Source: Caldicellulosiruptor danielii
GTDB lineage: Bacteria; Bacillota; Thermoanaerobacteria; Caldicellulosiruptorales; Caldicellulosiruptoraceae
Length of the DNA: 64,000 nucleotides
NCBI RefSeq assembly: GCF_034343125.1
Contig: NZ_CP139957.1
Span: 2,164,001 to 2,228,000 of the forward strand
Reading direction: 5' to 3'
Made by a program: the position numbers and the translations under genes. Position 1 is the first letter of the stretch, and each line of letters begins with the position of its first letter. The notes under the pieces are model-generated. The model was not told the DNA's origin and ran no database searches. It saw only the letters and a list, made by a program, of their open reading frames with translations. This document shows positions 46,747-56,530 of this stretch, piece after piece.

Positions 46747-47577
46747 TTACCATAAAATACTGTTAATTGTATTTTTCACATACTCTTTTATCTCTTCAAT
46801 CGAACTATCCATAACCGGCCTTATGTCTGGTTTAGAAAGGTTCTCTAATGACTTTTTGATTGAATTTATCTGAGTAAGCATTACTTCTGTACCAAAATTT
46901 AATTTTTTAATCCCACTTTGAATAGCTTTCTTCAGCTGGTCAGCTGTAAGTCCACTGCAGCCATGCATAACAAGTTTTGGTTTAATTAAGTTGGAAATTT
47001 CAGTGATAAGATCATATCTTAATGATGGAGTTCCTTCATAAAGCCCATGTTTTGTTCCAATGCTGACCGCTAAAAAATCAACTTCAGTCTCCTCAGCAAA
47101 TTTCTTTGCATCTTCTACTTTTGTGTATATATTAGTCTCTGAAATACCATCTTCTTCTTTTCCATATATTGTGTTTATCTCACCTTCAACTGTTATCCCA
47201 TATTTGTGAGCCCTTTTTACAACTTCATAAGTTTTCTTAATATTTTCCTCAAAAGGCAGAGATGAACCATCAAACATCACTGAGGAAAAACCTAAATCAA
47301 TTGCTTTCTCAACAAGCTCAATACTCTTTGCATGGTCTAAATGAATGACATATGGAGTTGCCAACCTTTCAACTTTTGATTTTGCTAAGCTGAACATTTC
47401 CTCAAGTCCATATTTTAAAGCAGTTTTTTGCGAAATCATCAAAACAACAGGGTTTTGCAACTCTTCAGCAGCAGTCACAATTCCATACAGTTGTTCTATA
47501 TTTACAAAGTTAAAAGAGCAAATTGCAGTTTTTACAAAGCCATAATCAAAAACATCTTTCAATGAGAGAATAGCCAT
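46747..47577 (-). CDS. Class II (zinc) ketose-bisphosphate/ketose-1-phosphate aldolase, GatY/FbaA family
   Basis: A 276-residue TIM-barrel aldolase. Zinc and catalytic residues are in VIHLDHAKS, EGEINTIYG, SIGTKHGLY and VMHGCSGLT. It heads a seven-gene minus-strand operon whose promoter and two operators lie at 47613-47694. In E. coli GatY cleaves tagatose-1,6-bisphosphate; here no FucA-type aldolase is seen, so this enzyme may instead split fuculose-1-phosphate. Which ketose-phosphate it uses cannot be told from sequence. Confidence 0.85.
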   Translation of the reverse strand: MAILSLKDVFDYGFVKTAICSFNFVNIEQLYGIVTAAEELQNPVVLMISQKTALKYGLEEMFSLAKSKVERLATPYVIHLDHAKSIELVEKAIDLGFSSVMFDGSSLPFEENIKKTYEVVKRAHKYGITVEGEINTIYGKEEDGISETNIYTKVEDAKKFAEETEVDFLAVSIGTKHGLYEGTPSLRYDLITEISNLIKPKLVMHGCSGLTADQLKKAIQSGIKKLNFGTEVMLTQINSIKKSLENLSKPDIRPVMDSSIEEIKEYVKNTINSILW

Positions 47578-47612
47578 TTTTTCACTTCCTTTATTCAGAG
47601 CAATTTATAACT

Positions 47613-47652
47613 AAACGTTTTATGTTTAATAAAAACAAAAAAACGAATCGTT
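47613..47652. promoter_or_regulatory. Two LacI-type operators before the aldolase gene
   Basis: AAACGTTT (47613-47620) and AAACGAATCGTTT (47640-47652) are both palindromic. Both lie between the -10 and the start codon. Their resemblance to 36955-36962 indicates a common regulator, most simply the LacI protein encoded next door. Confidence 0.6.
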
Positions 47653-47664
47653 TTGCCTAAGATA

Positions 47665-47694
47665 AGAATATCACCTCTTAAATCCTTTTGTCAA
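47665..47694 (-). promoter_or_regulatory. Promoter of the aldolase operon
   Basis: TTGACA (47689-47694) and TATTCT (47665-47670), 18 nt apart on the minus strand. Operators lie immediately downstream. Confidence 0.7.
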
Positions 47695-47758
47695 TACTCA
47701 AAAACTACTTTTGAAAAAAAATATATATACTTGATAGAATCCCAAAATAACAGAATTA

Positions 47759-48772
47759 TTAGCCTATGTTTTTGATTGAACTTCTTATCAAAACTTGTGC
47801 ATCCAACTTTTTTCGCAAAGGAAAATCATTCTTTTCCCCTTTTAATCTTCTTAACAGAAGATTTGCAACAGTCTCTCCTATCTCTTCCATAGGCTGAACT
47901 ACAAGAGATAAAGAGGGTTTCACAATTTTTGCCATCTCTAAATTATCAAATCCTATGATTGACAACTCGTCAGGAACTTTTATGTCTTTCTCATTTATAG
48001 CAATTATTGCACCAAGCGTCATTTCATAATTTGTCACAAAAACGGCACTGGGAGGTTCAGGATTATTCAAGAGCTCAATCATACTTTTATAACCGGATTC
48101 CATATTATGGTATTCCCCAAACTTGATATAATCTTTGTAAACAGTAATACCATAGTCATTGTGTGCTTTCAAATATCCATTTAACCTTTCTTGAGCAGTA
48201 TAGATATTTTGTGGACCACATATTATACCAATTTTTCTGTGTCCCAATATAATTAACCTTTCTACCGCCTTATACGAAACTTCAAAATTGTTAACAAGTA
48301 TTGTATCACATTCAAAGTCCTCAATAGGTCTGTCAACTGCTACAATTGGAATGTCTCTTTTTATAATCTTCCTAATATCATTCCCTTTCAAATATGTTGG
48401 AACAATTACTAATGCATCAACTCTTTTTTTGTAAAGAAAATCCAGCCTCTCCTTTTCCAATTTTTCATTATCTCTATAGTCGCATACTATAACACTATAC
48501 CCTGTTTCAAGTAAGACATTTTCTAATGAAGACACAATTGTATTAAAAAACACTTCAAAAACAGGAATCAAAACTCCAATTGTCATAGTTTTATTTGTCC
48601 TCAAACCACGAGCTATTTCATTGACTTCAAAATCAAGAGCTTTAATAGCTTCTTCAATAAGAATTCTATTCTTTTCCAGTACATTACCACCATTGAGATA
48701 CTTTGAAATTGTGGCTATTGAAAGACCTGTATACTTTGCAATATCTTTTATAGTAGCTGGAATTTCAACCAC
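47759..48772 (-). CDS. LacI-family transcriptional regulator
   Basis: A 337-residue repressor. N-terminal helix-turn-helix and hinge: ATIKDIAKYTGLSIATISKYLNG, then the periplasmic-binding-like effector domain (about 60-330) with IGVLIPVFEVFF and SIIGFDNLEMAKIVKPSL. It lies directly upstream of the aldolase operon on the same strand. I infer that it represses that operon and fucI, with a fucose-pathway intermediate as inducer. Confidence 0.9.
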   Translation of the reverse strand: MVEIPATIKDIAKYTGLSIATISKYLNGGNVLEKNRILIEEAIKALDFEVNEIARGLRTNKTMTIGVLIPVFEVFFNTIVSSLENVLLETGYSVIVCDYRDNEKLEKERLDFLYKKRVDALVIVPTYLKGNDIRKIIKRDIPIVAVDRPIEDFECDTILVNNFEVSYKAVERLIILGHRKIGIICGPQNIYTAQERLNGYLKAHNDYGITVYKDYIKFGEYHNMESGYKSMIELLNNPEPPSAVFVTNYEMTLGAIIAINEKDIKVPDELSIIGFDNLEMAKIVKPSLSLVVQPMEEIGETVANLLLRRLKGEKNDFPLRKKLDAQVLIRSSIKNIG

Positions 48773-48900
48773 CTTCTTTGTTTTATTTTGATATTTATTT
48801 TATCATTTTCTCTTTGTTCTTTTCAATTGACATTAAACTTATACTTAAAGCCGTCTTCGGTTTTATTTTGCAAGTTACAATTTCTACATCACTTTGTTCC

Positions 48901-51159
48901 CTAATTGATAATTTCTAAGCTACTATCAAACACAAAAGCACTCTTACTTTCTTCAAAATCCAGCTGTGCCACTTTGTCTTTGTATTTTATCACAACTTTT
49001 TTAGTAAAGCCCGGAGTTATTGCAAGCTTTTTAAGTTCACCGTTTTCCCATTCGATATCTATTGTATGACCTCCTCGTGCTTTTAGTCCTTTTATATAAC
49101 CATTTTTCCATTCTGGTGGCAGTGCAGGGAGAATCTCTATGATACCATTGTGCGATTGCAGAAGCATTTCGGCAATGCCTGCAGTTGCACCAAAGTTTCC
49201 GTCAATTTGGAAAGGTGGATGATTGTCAAGCAAGTTAGGTAAAGTAGACTTTCTCAGGAGTTCCAAAATATTTTTATACGCCATTTCACCGTCTTTAAGT
49301 CTTGCAAAAAAACATATTATCCATGCTCTGCTCCAGCCTGTATGTCCTGAACCAAAAGAGAGTCTTCTTGCAAGTGTTTTTTTAGCCGCTTCAAAAAGTT
49401 CAGGTGTTTTTTCTTTTGTTATTTGACTTTCAGGGTAAAGCCCAAACAGGTGAGATATGTGTCTGTGTCCGGGCTCTGCTTCTTCATAATCTTCAATCCA
49501 TTCTTGAATTTGTCCATATTTTCCAATTTTAACAGGTGGAAGCTTTGCTAATGCTTCTTTTAATTTCTTTGCAAAGTCAAAATCAAGATTCAAAATCTCG
49601 CTTGCTTTAATAACCTTATTAAATAAAGCTGTAATAATTTGAATGTCCATTGTTGGTCCATAAGTTAAAGAGCACCTATCACCATTTGGAAGAATATATG
49701 TATTTTCTGGTGAGAGCGAAGGACATGTAACAAGATAGCCATTTTTGTCCTCAACCATGTAATCAAGAAGAAACAAAGCCGCTTCTTTCATTGTTTCATA
49801 ATGAGATTTTAAAAACTCTGTGTCACCTGTGTACTCATAATGTTCCCAGATATGAAGGCACAGCCAAGCTGCACCCATAGGCCAGTGAGTTGCAGGTAAA
49901 TAAACGTCCTGTGGCTCAGTATCACCCCAAATATCTGTATTGTGGTGTGCACAAAAACCACGACATCCATACATTTCTTTTGCAGTTTTACTGCCTCTTT
50001 GCCTCATCTTTTCAATGAGGTCAAACAGTGGCAAGTGGCACTCTGAAAGATTGCAAATTTCTGCCGGCCAGTAATTCATTTCAGTGTTAATATTTATAGT
50101 GTACTTGCTATCCCACGGTGGCAACATATCCTTGTTCCATATACCTTGCAAATTTGCAGGAAGACTGCCCGGGCGACTACTTGAAATAAGCAAATATCTG
50201 CCAAACTGAAAATATAGAGGTATTAATCCTAAATCAATCTCTCCTTCTTGTAAGCGTTTAAGCCTCTCAGGCGTTGGCAACTCATGCTTGTTTTTGTCAT
50301 CAGACTCAAGATGAAAATCTACTCTGTTAAATAGCAATGTGTAATCTGCAAGATGATCTTTATAAAGTTTATCATATCCTTTTTGAGCAGCTTTCATGAG
50401 AGTATCAATAGTATGTTCAAAGTAGTCAGAATGCCTATATGTTGTTGCAGAAGAAATCAGTAATACTGCTTCAGTTGCATCTTCCACAAATAACGTTTCG
50501 CCAATTGAATAAACTTTTCCATCTCTTGAGAAAGCCTTTACCATTCCACAAAACGAAAGCCCCTGCGACCCACCATTAAATACCTCAATGAATATCGTGT
50601 CATCTCCTATATGTCCGCATCTATCAACATATTTCTCTTTTTCCCTTCTCAAAACTGCAGAAAAAGAAATACCTTTTTCTTTGCTACATTTAAGTCTTGC
50701 CACAATTACATTGTCCGGATATGAGGCAAAATACTCCCTTTCATATTTTACACCATCAATTTCAAAGCTAACTTTTGCAACCGCTCTTTCAAGGTCAAGT
50801 TCTCGTTTGTATTTTTCGACCTTATCATCTTTAACGTTGAAATCAAGATATAAATACCCTAACGGTTCATAATGTCCCTGGCTTGGTGGTGTTGCTGTCA
50901 AAGCATATAAAGCTAACTTTTCAGCTTCTTTTACCTCACCCTTTAATATAAGCTCTCTTATCCGCGGCAAATACTTTTTAGCATCAGGATTGATTCTTTC
51001 CATTGGTCCCCCTGACCAAATGCTGTCTTCATTAAGTTGAAGAATTTCCCTTCTTATCGTACCGTAGACCATAGCTCCTAATTTTCCATTTCCTATAGGC
51101 AAAGCTTCATCCCAGCTATTTGCTGGTTGATTAAAAATAATCTTTAGATTTTTGTTCAT
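48901..51159 (-). CDS. GH95 alpha-L-fucosidase
   Basis: A 752-residue family 95 enzyme. N-terminal beta domain starts IIFNQPANSWDEALPIGNGKLGAM. The (alpha/alpha)6 catalytic domain has TININTEMNYWPAEI with the conserved Asn residues, HHNTDIWGDTEP and FQIDGNFGATAGIAEM, whose Asp is the activated-base partner in characterised GH95. No signal peptide is present, so it works inside the cell. GH95 inverts alpha-1,2-fucosyl or galactosyl linkages, complementing retaining GH29. Confidence 0.93.
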   Translation of the reverse strand: MNKNLKIIFNQPANSWDEALPIGNGKLGAMVYGTIRREILQLNEDSIWSGGPMERINPDAKKYLPRIRELILKGEVKEAEKLALYALTATPPSQGHYEPLGYLYLDFNVKDDKVEKYKRELDLERAVAKVSFEIDGVKYEREYFASYPDNVIVARLKCSKEKGISFSAVLRREKEKYVDRCGHIGDDTIFIEVFNGGSQGLSFCGMVKAFSRDGKVYSIGETLFVEDATEAVLLISSATTYRHSDYFEHTIDTLMKAAQKGYDKLYKDHLADYTLLFNRVDFHLESDDKNKHELPTPERLKRLQEGEIDLGLIPLYFQFGRYLLISSSRPGSLPANLQGIWNKDMLPPWDSKYTININTEMNYWPAEICNLSECHLPLFDLIEKMRQRGSKTAKEMYGCRGFCAHHNTDIWGDTEPQDVYLPATHWPMGAAWLCLHIWEHYEYTGDTEFLKSHYETMKEAALFLLDYMVEDKNGYLVTCPSLSPENTYILPNGDRCSLTYGPTMDIQIITALFNKVIKASEILNLDFDFAKKLKEALAKLPPVKIGKYGQIQEWIEDYEEAEPGHRHISHLFGLYPESQITKEKTPELFEAAKKTLARRLSFGSGHTGWSRAWIICFFARLKDGEMAYKNILELLRKSTLPNLLDNHPPFQIDGNFGATAGIAEMLLQSHNGIIEILPALPPEWKNGYIKGLKARGGHTIDIEWENGELKKLAITPGFTKKVVIKYKDKVAQLDFEESKSAFVFDSSLEIIN

Positions 51160-51195
51160 TTTTATCTTGCATCTCCTTCGATTTGTTTTAAGAAA

Positions 51196-51225
51196 ATTTT
51201 ACTCACTTTGTTTTTTATATGTCAA
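51196..51225 (-). promoter_or_regulatory. Promoter of GH95
   Basis: TTGACA (51220-51225) and TAAAAT (51196-51201) with 18-nt spacing on the minus strand. No AAACGTTT site is seen here. The decayed IS begins 27 bp upstream of the -35. Confidence 0.6.
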
Positions 51226-51252
51226 TATATTTTTATTGTGTTACCTTGTTAC

Positions 51253-52481
51253 CTCGAATAGGTGTAAAGATATTTACCACAGCGAAAGAATGTGCGAAAA
51301 TAGTGAGGAGAAGGTCATAAAAAGAATTTAGGCTGCCTCCATCCTGACATGAATATAATTAAAAAGTGTAGTATTCCATTCAAAAGAAACATCAAAAAAC
51401 TACCAGGATGGAAGGGCAGCCTACTATGAATATAATAACATACCATGAGCTTTAGAATCTGCCTGAAAAAGCAAGAGAGTTAATCCAAAAAGTGACAGAT
51501 AACAAATAATAAAAACGTGTCAAAAACTGCTAAAATATTAGGTGTATTAAGAGCTACTTATTAGAAGAGCAATTAACAATTCACTTGAGGATAAGCTAAG
51601 GAAGCCTAAAACTTGTCTCAAAAAAACTTTCTTCTGAACTTGAAAATCTCATCATCCAAAAGGCTAAAAGAATAAGCTACAGATACAGACGTCTTTCACT
51701 TTACTTGTTCAGAAAATACGGGGTCAAAATAAGCAAAAACACTATAAAGTCGATTCTTAAATGAAATGCTGTTACCTATGAAAAACAAGGAAGACAAAAA
51801 AGGGAGAGAAAAGCTTGTATGATTAAAGTATCTTATAGACAAAGGTAGTCTTCCAAAAGAAGTATATGAACACATTAAAAAATACAACTTACCATGTTAC
51901 GAGTGGAACATAATAGATGTTGCAACAACAAGTTCTGCAGCGGACTTTTATGAACTTTCTTCTACATTTGGCTTTATATTTATATCCTTAGTTACATTAT
52001 GGTTGAAAACTAATAATGTGAGAAATCAAATAAGAACAAGATTAGACAATGGAGTAGAATTTTGTAAAGGAAACGAAAGAAAACTAAAGAAGTAGAAATG
52101 AGAGGCTGTCATTTCTGGAGCTCAGAAGCTAAATCCTATTTCATCAAAAGCTAAACACTTGATGGGTATAATTGAAAATTCACCAAGAAGCAGATGATGA
52201 ATATTTTGCAATAGATTCATGTAGAAAGATGCAAAACAAAAGATGAATTTATTAAAAGAGCTCAAAGATGGCAGAATACATGGAATTTCTTCAGACCTCA
52301 TAATGGTAAAGGAATGAATGGGAGGACACCATTTGAAAAATTTAAAGACTCTAAAACTTTGGTCTTTTCCCATGTATTTCAGTTTCCTACTTTACTTCTT
52401 GAAGACTTATTAAAGAATGTAGGTACTTTCTATTCTCTGTTCTGTAATAAATTAGGTGGTAAGTATGTCTTCATCACGTGC
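51253..52481 (+). mobile_element. Decayed IS481-like insertion sequence, copy 2
   Basis: The same element as at 30938-32204, with identical outer limits (CTCGAATAGG start and CACGTGC end). It has many indels and in-frame stops and is about 40 bp shorter. No flanking direct repeat can be found, as expected for an old insertion. The ribosome-site hairpin is still recognisable near 51331-51420. It lies between divergent GH95 and the GH106-like gene. Confidence 0.85.
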
Positions 52482-52491
52482 CTTTTCTGCA
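51432..52491 (+). pseudogene. Remnant of IS481-like transposase
   Basis: Fragments of the transposase, such as the YRYRRLSLYLFRKYG and WNFFRPHNGKGMNGRTPFEK stretches, appear in several frames with premature stops. It keeps the same one-base displacement at GCAATAGATTCATG that is seen in copy 1. Confidence 0.8.
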
Positions 52492-52531
52492 AGTATTGTT
52501 TGAAACACCCATAGATTTTGATTTGTTTTTG

Positions 52532-52560
52532 TTGATTCTTTTTATTTTGTTTAGTATAAT
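52532..52560 (+). promoter_or_regulatory. Promoter of the GH106-like operon
   Basis: TTGATT (52532-52537) and TATAAT (52555-52560) with 17-nt spacing, 54 nt before the ATG. Confidence 0.6.
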
Positions 52561-52614
52561 TAAAGTAAATAATTCTAAAATAAATACCACATAAAATAAT
52601 TTGGAGTGAAATGA

Positions 52615-55600
52615 ATGACCATTAATTTTAAAATAAAACCATTCTGGTTTTGGAATGGAAAAATTGAAAACGATGAAATAGCAGAGCAAATAAAAGAAAT
52701 GCATGAAAAAGGAATTGGTGGGTTCTTCATTCATCCACGTCAAGGGCTTGAAATACCCTACCTTTCTCATGAATGGTTTGAAAAGGTCTCAGTTGCTGTT
52801 GAATGTGCAAAAAAATATAACATGGAAGTGTGGCTCTATGATGAATATCCCTATCCAAGTGGAATTTCAGCTGGTGAAGTAGTTACTCTGCATCCTGAGT
52901 ATCAAGCTTTTGTATTAGATTATAAAGTGTATGAAGCAAAAGATAATGAAGAGATTTGCATTGAAATTCCCATGTGCGAAGTGTTATTAGCAAGAGCCTA
53001 TAGAATAAAAAACAATACAATAGTATGGAGTGAATATATAGATTTGATTGACTATATCGGTGTAATCTACAAAGAACACATCTACCAAGAAAGTGGACTT
53101 ACATTTTACAATAGGAAAAGATACTTTGTTGGAGAGGGAGCAAAAGCTCTTAAATGGAAAGCTCCAAAAGGAGAGTGGAAGATATTTTTGTTTTACCAGT
53201 ATCCATTGAAAAATTTTAAATATTTCGGAACATTTATTGATCCTCTAAACAAAGATGCTGTAAGACTGTTTATTCAAACCACTCATGAAAAGTATAAAAA
53301 ATACTTAGGTCATGAGTTTGGAAAAACAATTAAGGGAATTTTTACAGATGAAACAGCTCCAGTTGCTGGCAAACTTCCTTGGTCAAAACTGCTTCCTGAG
53401 CTTTTTGAGCAAAAATATAGGGAAAATCTTATTGAAAAACTACCTCATATTGTTTGTTCAGACATATTTGATCCATCCGGCTCAAAAATTAAGTATCAGT
53501 TTTGGAGACTTATTGTTGATACATTTATTGAAAGCTATGATAAACAAATTCTCGAATGGTGCCATCAGAACAATCTTTTGTATGTGGGCGAAAAGCCAAT
53601 TTTGAGAAGCTCACAATTAGCCTTTATGGATATCCCCGGAATAGATGCAGGACACCAAAAGGCTGGTGACATTCCCCAGATTGTTTCTGAAAACTACAGA
53701 GCAAATCCAAAGATAGCATCATCTGCCGCTCACTTTTATAAAAAGGAAAGGGTTTTGTGTGAATGCTTTCACAGTATCGGCTGGAGCATGACAATGCAAG
53801 ATATGAAATGGATATTTGACTGGCTAATATTGCAGGGAATAGACATGTTTGTTCCCCATGCTTTTTATTATAGTGCAGATGGACTTAAAAAACACGATGC
53901 CCCACCTTCGGCCTTTTTCCAGATGCCTTGGTGGAAACATCAAAAAGTACTCTCTGAGTACGTAGAAAAGATCACAAGAATGCTTAAAAGTTGTAAAAGA
54001 AAAGTTGATATACTTGTTGTAGATCCAATTACCAGCCAGTGGACCTGTTTTAATGATAAGAATTTAAAAGAAAAGATTTCGAAGGATTTCTGCAGAATTC
54101 AGCAAATTCTTTTAGAAGAAAATTTTGACTACTATATAATCGACCAATCATTACTTAAAAATCTGGAATGCATAAATCAAAAAATCTATTATGACAATGA
54201 AAAATTTGAAGTGTTGATTATTCCACCCGTAACCAATTTAGAAAAAGAGGCTTATTTGAAGATAAAAGATTTGATACTTAAAGGATGTAAGCTAATATTT
54301 ACTGGCTGTTTGCCATTTCAAAACATTGAAGATTTTGATATTGCTAAAGATATTAGCAATCTTCTTGGAGTAAATCCTGTGGACATTGCAAAGGCATATA
54401 CAGCAGATTGTAAATTGGACAATACAGTTTTTGTTAACAATTGTATCTTCATTGGTAACGTAGAAGACTTAGCAACAAAAATTGATAAGATTTGTGAAAA
54501 ACCCGTGAGTATCTCATATGAATCTTCCAACGGCCGTGGCGTTCTTTATTCTTACTTTGAGAATACAAATCAAGACTTTTTATTTATGATAAACCCAACC
54601 AAGGAAAAGAAGGTCTGCAAGGTATACTTGCATTCCAGGGCTGATGAAATAGCCAGAATTTATTCGATTCCGTTGACATCGCAAGAGATTGATGAGGAAA
54701 TAAATTTTGAAAATTCCTTAGATAAAAAGCAAATAACTTTTTCCATGAATTTTGAGCCTTTTCAATCGTATTTAATCAAATTAGAAAAAGGTTCGGTTAA
54801 GAACAATGACCATAAAAAGGATATTAAAAAAAGAGTTTTTCAATACAAAATCCCTCTTGAAACTTCCTGGAAACTTTCAATTGAGAGTTTAAATCCTTTA
54901 AGGCTTGGTAGATGGAATTTAAAACTGATTTTTAACAACGAAAATGAACAGTACTCAACATCTTCAAAAATTCCAGTTACACCAAAACCAATAATTGATC
55001 AGATAGAAGAGGCAAAGATTGCAATACCACTGAAAACAAAAAGTTCTTTTGGATGTCCAAAAGAAATAACGTTGCCAAGCTTTGAAGCAATATACACTAC
55101 TTCATTTTTTGTAGATGCTGAAGCCCAGCAATTCTGGCTTGTCATTGAAGATGAAAGTATAAAAGGCGAATGGGTTGTGCTTTTGAACAATCATACTATT
55201 TTGCCAAGAGATTTTGTACCAAAAAGATTTTATTCACATACCAATTTAGCATATGATATTAGCAACCTAATCAAACTGGGTGAAAATCAGCTTTGTGTAT
55301 GTGTAAAGGTTAGCAGGTCCTTTGATGGTCTTCTTACACCTATTTATATTTTCAGCAAGGCAGGTGTATTCAAAATTGATAACAAGTGGCATATAACTAA
55401 GCTTCCAACTCAAGGCTACTTTGGTAAAGACCTTGAAAACGGCATTCCTTTTTATGCTGGTTTTGTAAAGTACGAAAAGGAACTTCAAATGCCATCTTTG
55501 GAAAGTGATTTTGTAGAATTTTTTATAGAAGATATCGTAGATCAGTGTGTAACCCTTTATGTAGATGATAAATTTATAGACACAAGATGCTGGCAACCTT

Positions 55601-55734
55601 ACAGATGGAAGGTAGATTCTGATTTACTTTCTTCAAAAAAGGTAAAGCTTGCACTTGAAGTATCAACTTCGTTGTTGCAACTGCTTGAAGGTGAAGTTAT
55701 TGAAGCAAAATCACACAAAATCAGAGCAATATAA
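52615..55734 (+). CDS. GH106-like glycoside hydrolase (alpha-L-rhamnosidase-related)
   Basis: A 1039-residue cytoplasmic enzyme. The N-terminal catalytic part opens with KPFWFWNGKIENDEIAEQI, then GGFFIHPRQGLEIPY and VWLYDEYPYPSGISAGEV. This layout matches the GH106 and related alpha-L-rhamnosidase families; middle parts include GIFTDETAPVAGKL, which may hold an acidic catalytic residue. The C-terminal about 200 residues look like a jelly-roll/sugar-binding domain. No signal peptide. It is first of three closely spaced genes (36 and 36 nt gaps). Rhamnosidase is a guess; specificity may differ. Confidence 0.65.
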   Translation: MTINFKIKPFWFWNGKIENDEIAEQIKEMHEKGIGGFFIHPRQGLEIPYLSHEWFEKVSVAVECAKKYNMEVWLYDEYPYPSGISAGEVVTLHPEYQAFVLDYKVYEAKDNEEICIEIPMCEVLLARAYRIKNNTIVWSEYIDLIDYIGVIYKEHIYQESGLTFYNRKRYFVGEGAKALKWKAPKGEWKIFLFYQYPLKNFKYFGTFIDPLNKDAVRLFIQTTHEKYKKYLGHEFGKTIKGIFTDETAPVAGKLPWSKLLPELFEQKYRENLIEKLPHIVCSDIFDPSGSKIKYQFWRLIVDTFIESYDKQILEWCHQNNLLYVGEKPILRSSQLAFMDIPGIDAGHQKAGDIPQIVSENYRANPKIASSAAHFYKKERVLCECFHSIGWSMTMQDMKWIFDWLILQGIDMFVPHAFYYSADGLKKHDAPPSAFFQMPWWKHQKVLSEYVEKITRMLKSCKRKVDILVVDPITSQWTCFNDKNLKEKISKDFCRIQQILLEENFDYYIIDQSLLKNLECINQKIYYDNEKFEVLIIPPVTNLEKEAYLKIKDLILKGCKLIFTGCLPFQNIEDFDIAKDISNLLGVNPVDIAKAYTADCKLDNTVFVNNCIFIGNVEDLATKIDKICEKPVSISYESSNGRGVLYSYFENTNQDFLFMINPTKEKKVCKVYLHSRADEIARIYSIPLTSQEIDEEINFENSLDKKQITFSMNFEPFQSYLIKLEKGSVKNNDHKKDIKKRVFQYKIPLETSWKLSIESLNPLRLGRWNLKLIFNNENEQYSTSSKIPVTPKPIIDQIEEAKIAIPLKTKSSFGCPKEITLPSFEAIYTTSFFVDAEAQQFWLVIEDESIKGEWVVLLNNHTILPRDFVPKRFYSHTNLAYDISNLIKLGENQLCVCVKVSRSFDGLLTPIYIFSKAGVFKIDNKWHITKLPTQGYFGKDLENGIPFYAGFVKYEKELQMPSLESDFVEFFIEDIVDQCVTLYVDDKFIDTRCWQPYRWKVDSDLLSSKKVKLALEVSTSLLQLLEGEVIEAKSHKIRAI

Positions 55735-55769
55735 AACTTATCAGTATAAAAATTGGAGGTAGATTTAGA

Positions 55770-56495
55770 ATGATGCGCATTGTAGAAAAAATTAGACAAA
55801 AAAATGAAAATTATCACACTGATCCAATACCTACAATTACCTTCCTGGGTGACAGTGTAACCCACGGTTGCTTTGAGGTTATTGAAGGAACAAAAAGAAC
55901 ATTAGAAGTTGTCTGTGACTTTGAAGCAGTGTACCATAATCAATTTAAGAAAATATTATCAATGGTGTTTCCATTTGCTCCGATTAATATTGTCAATGCA
56001 GGTATAAGCGGCGATACAGCACAGGGTGGCTTACAAAGACTTGAAAGGGATGTTTTAAGATTTAATCCAGACCTGGTGGTAGTGTGCTATGGATTAAACG
56101 ATAGTAACAAAGGAAAAGAGTATTTGAATGAATATTTGGAAGGCTTGGCAGGGATATTTTTAGAACTTAAAAAACACGATATTGAAGTAATTTTTTTAAC
56201 TCCCAACATGAAAAATACCTATATTTCACCACTTATAAAGAGCTTGCCGTTAATTGAGATGGCAAAATTAAATATGGAAAGTCAAATCAATGGAACATTA
56301 GACCTTTACATAGACTCAGCTAAGGAGCTTTGCCAAAAGGAAAAGGTTGTAGTTTGTGATTGTTATGAAAAGTGGAAAAAGCTTTATCACAGTGGCGTTG
56401 ACACAACAAATCTTCTTTCAAATTTTATAAATCATCCCAATCGCCCGATGCATAAGCTCTTTGCATGGTCATTGTTTGAAACAATTATGTTTTAA
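55770..56495 (+). CDS. SGNH/GDSL-family esterase
   Basis: A 241-residue SGNH hydrolase. Block I is FLGDSVTHG with the nucleophile Ser, block II GISGDTAQGG, block III VCYGLNDSNKG, and block V the His in NHPNRPMHKLFAW. This family often removes acetyl groups from plant polysaccharide sugars. No signal peptide. It lies 35 nt after the GH106-like gene and 35 nt before the dehydrogenase. Confidence 0.85.
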   Translation: MMRIVEKIRQKNENYHTDPIPTITFLGDSVTHGCFEVIEGTKRTLEVVCDFEAVYHNQFKKILSMVFPFAPINIVNAGISGDTAQGGLQRLERDVLRFNPDLVVVCYGLNDSNKGKEYLNEYLEGLAGIFLELKKHDIEVIFLTPNMKNTYISPLIKSLPLIEMAKLNMESQINGTLDLYIDSAKELCQKEKVVVCDCYEKWKKLYHSGVDTTNLLSNFINHPNRPMHKLFAWSLFETIMF

Positions 56496-56530
56496 AGGAA
56501 AAATTTGAATGAAAGGTGTGAGATTTTAAA

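Noticed and set aside
51253-52481. A third functional transposase gene in copy 2
   Set aside because: Multiple stops and frameshifts; no frame covers the catalytic core.
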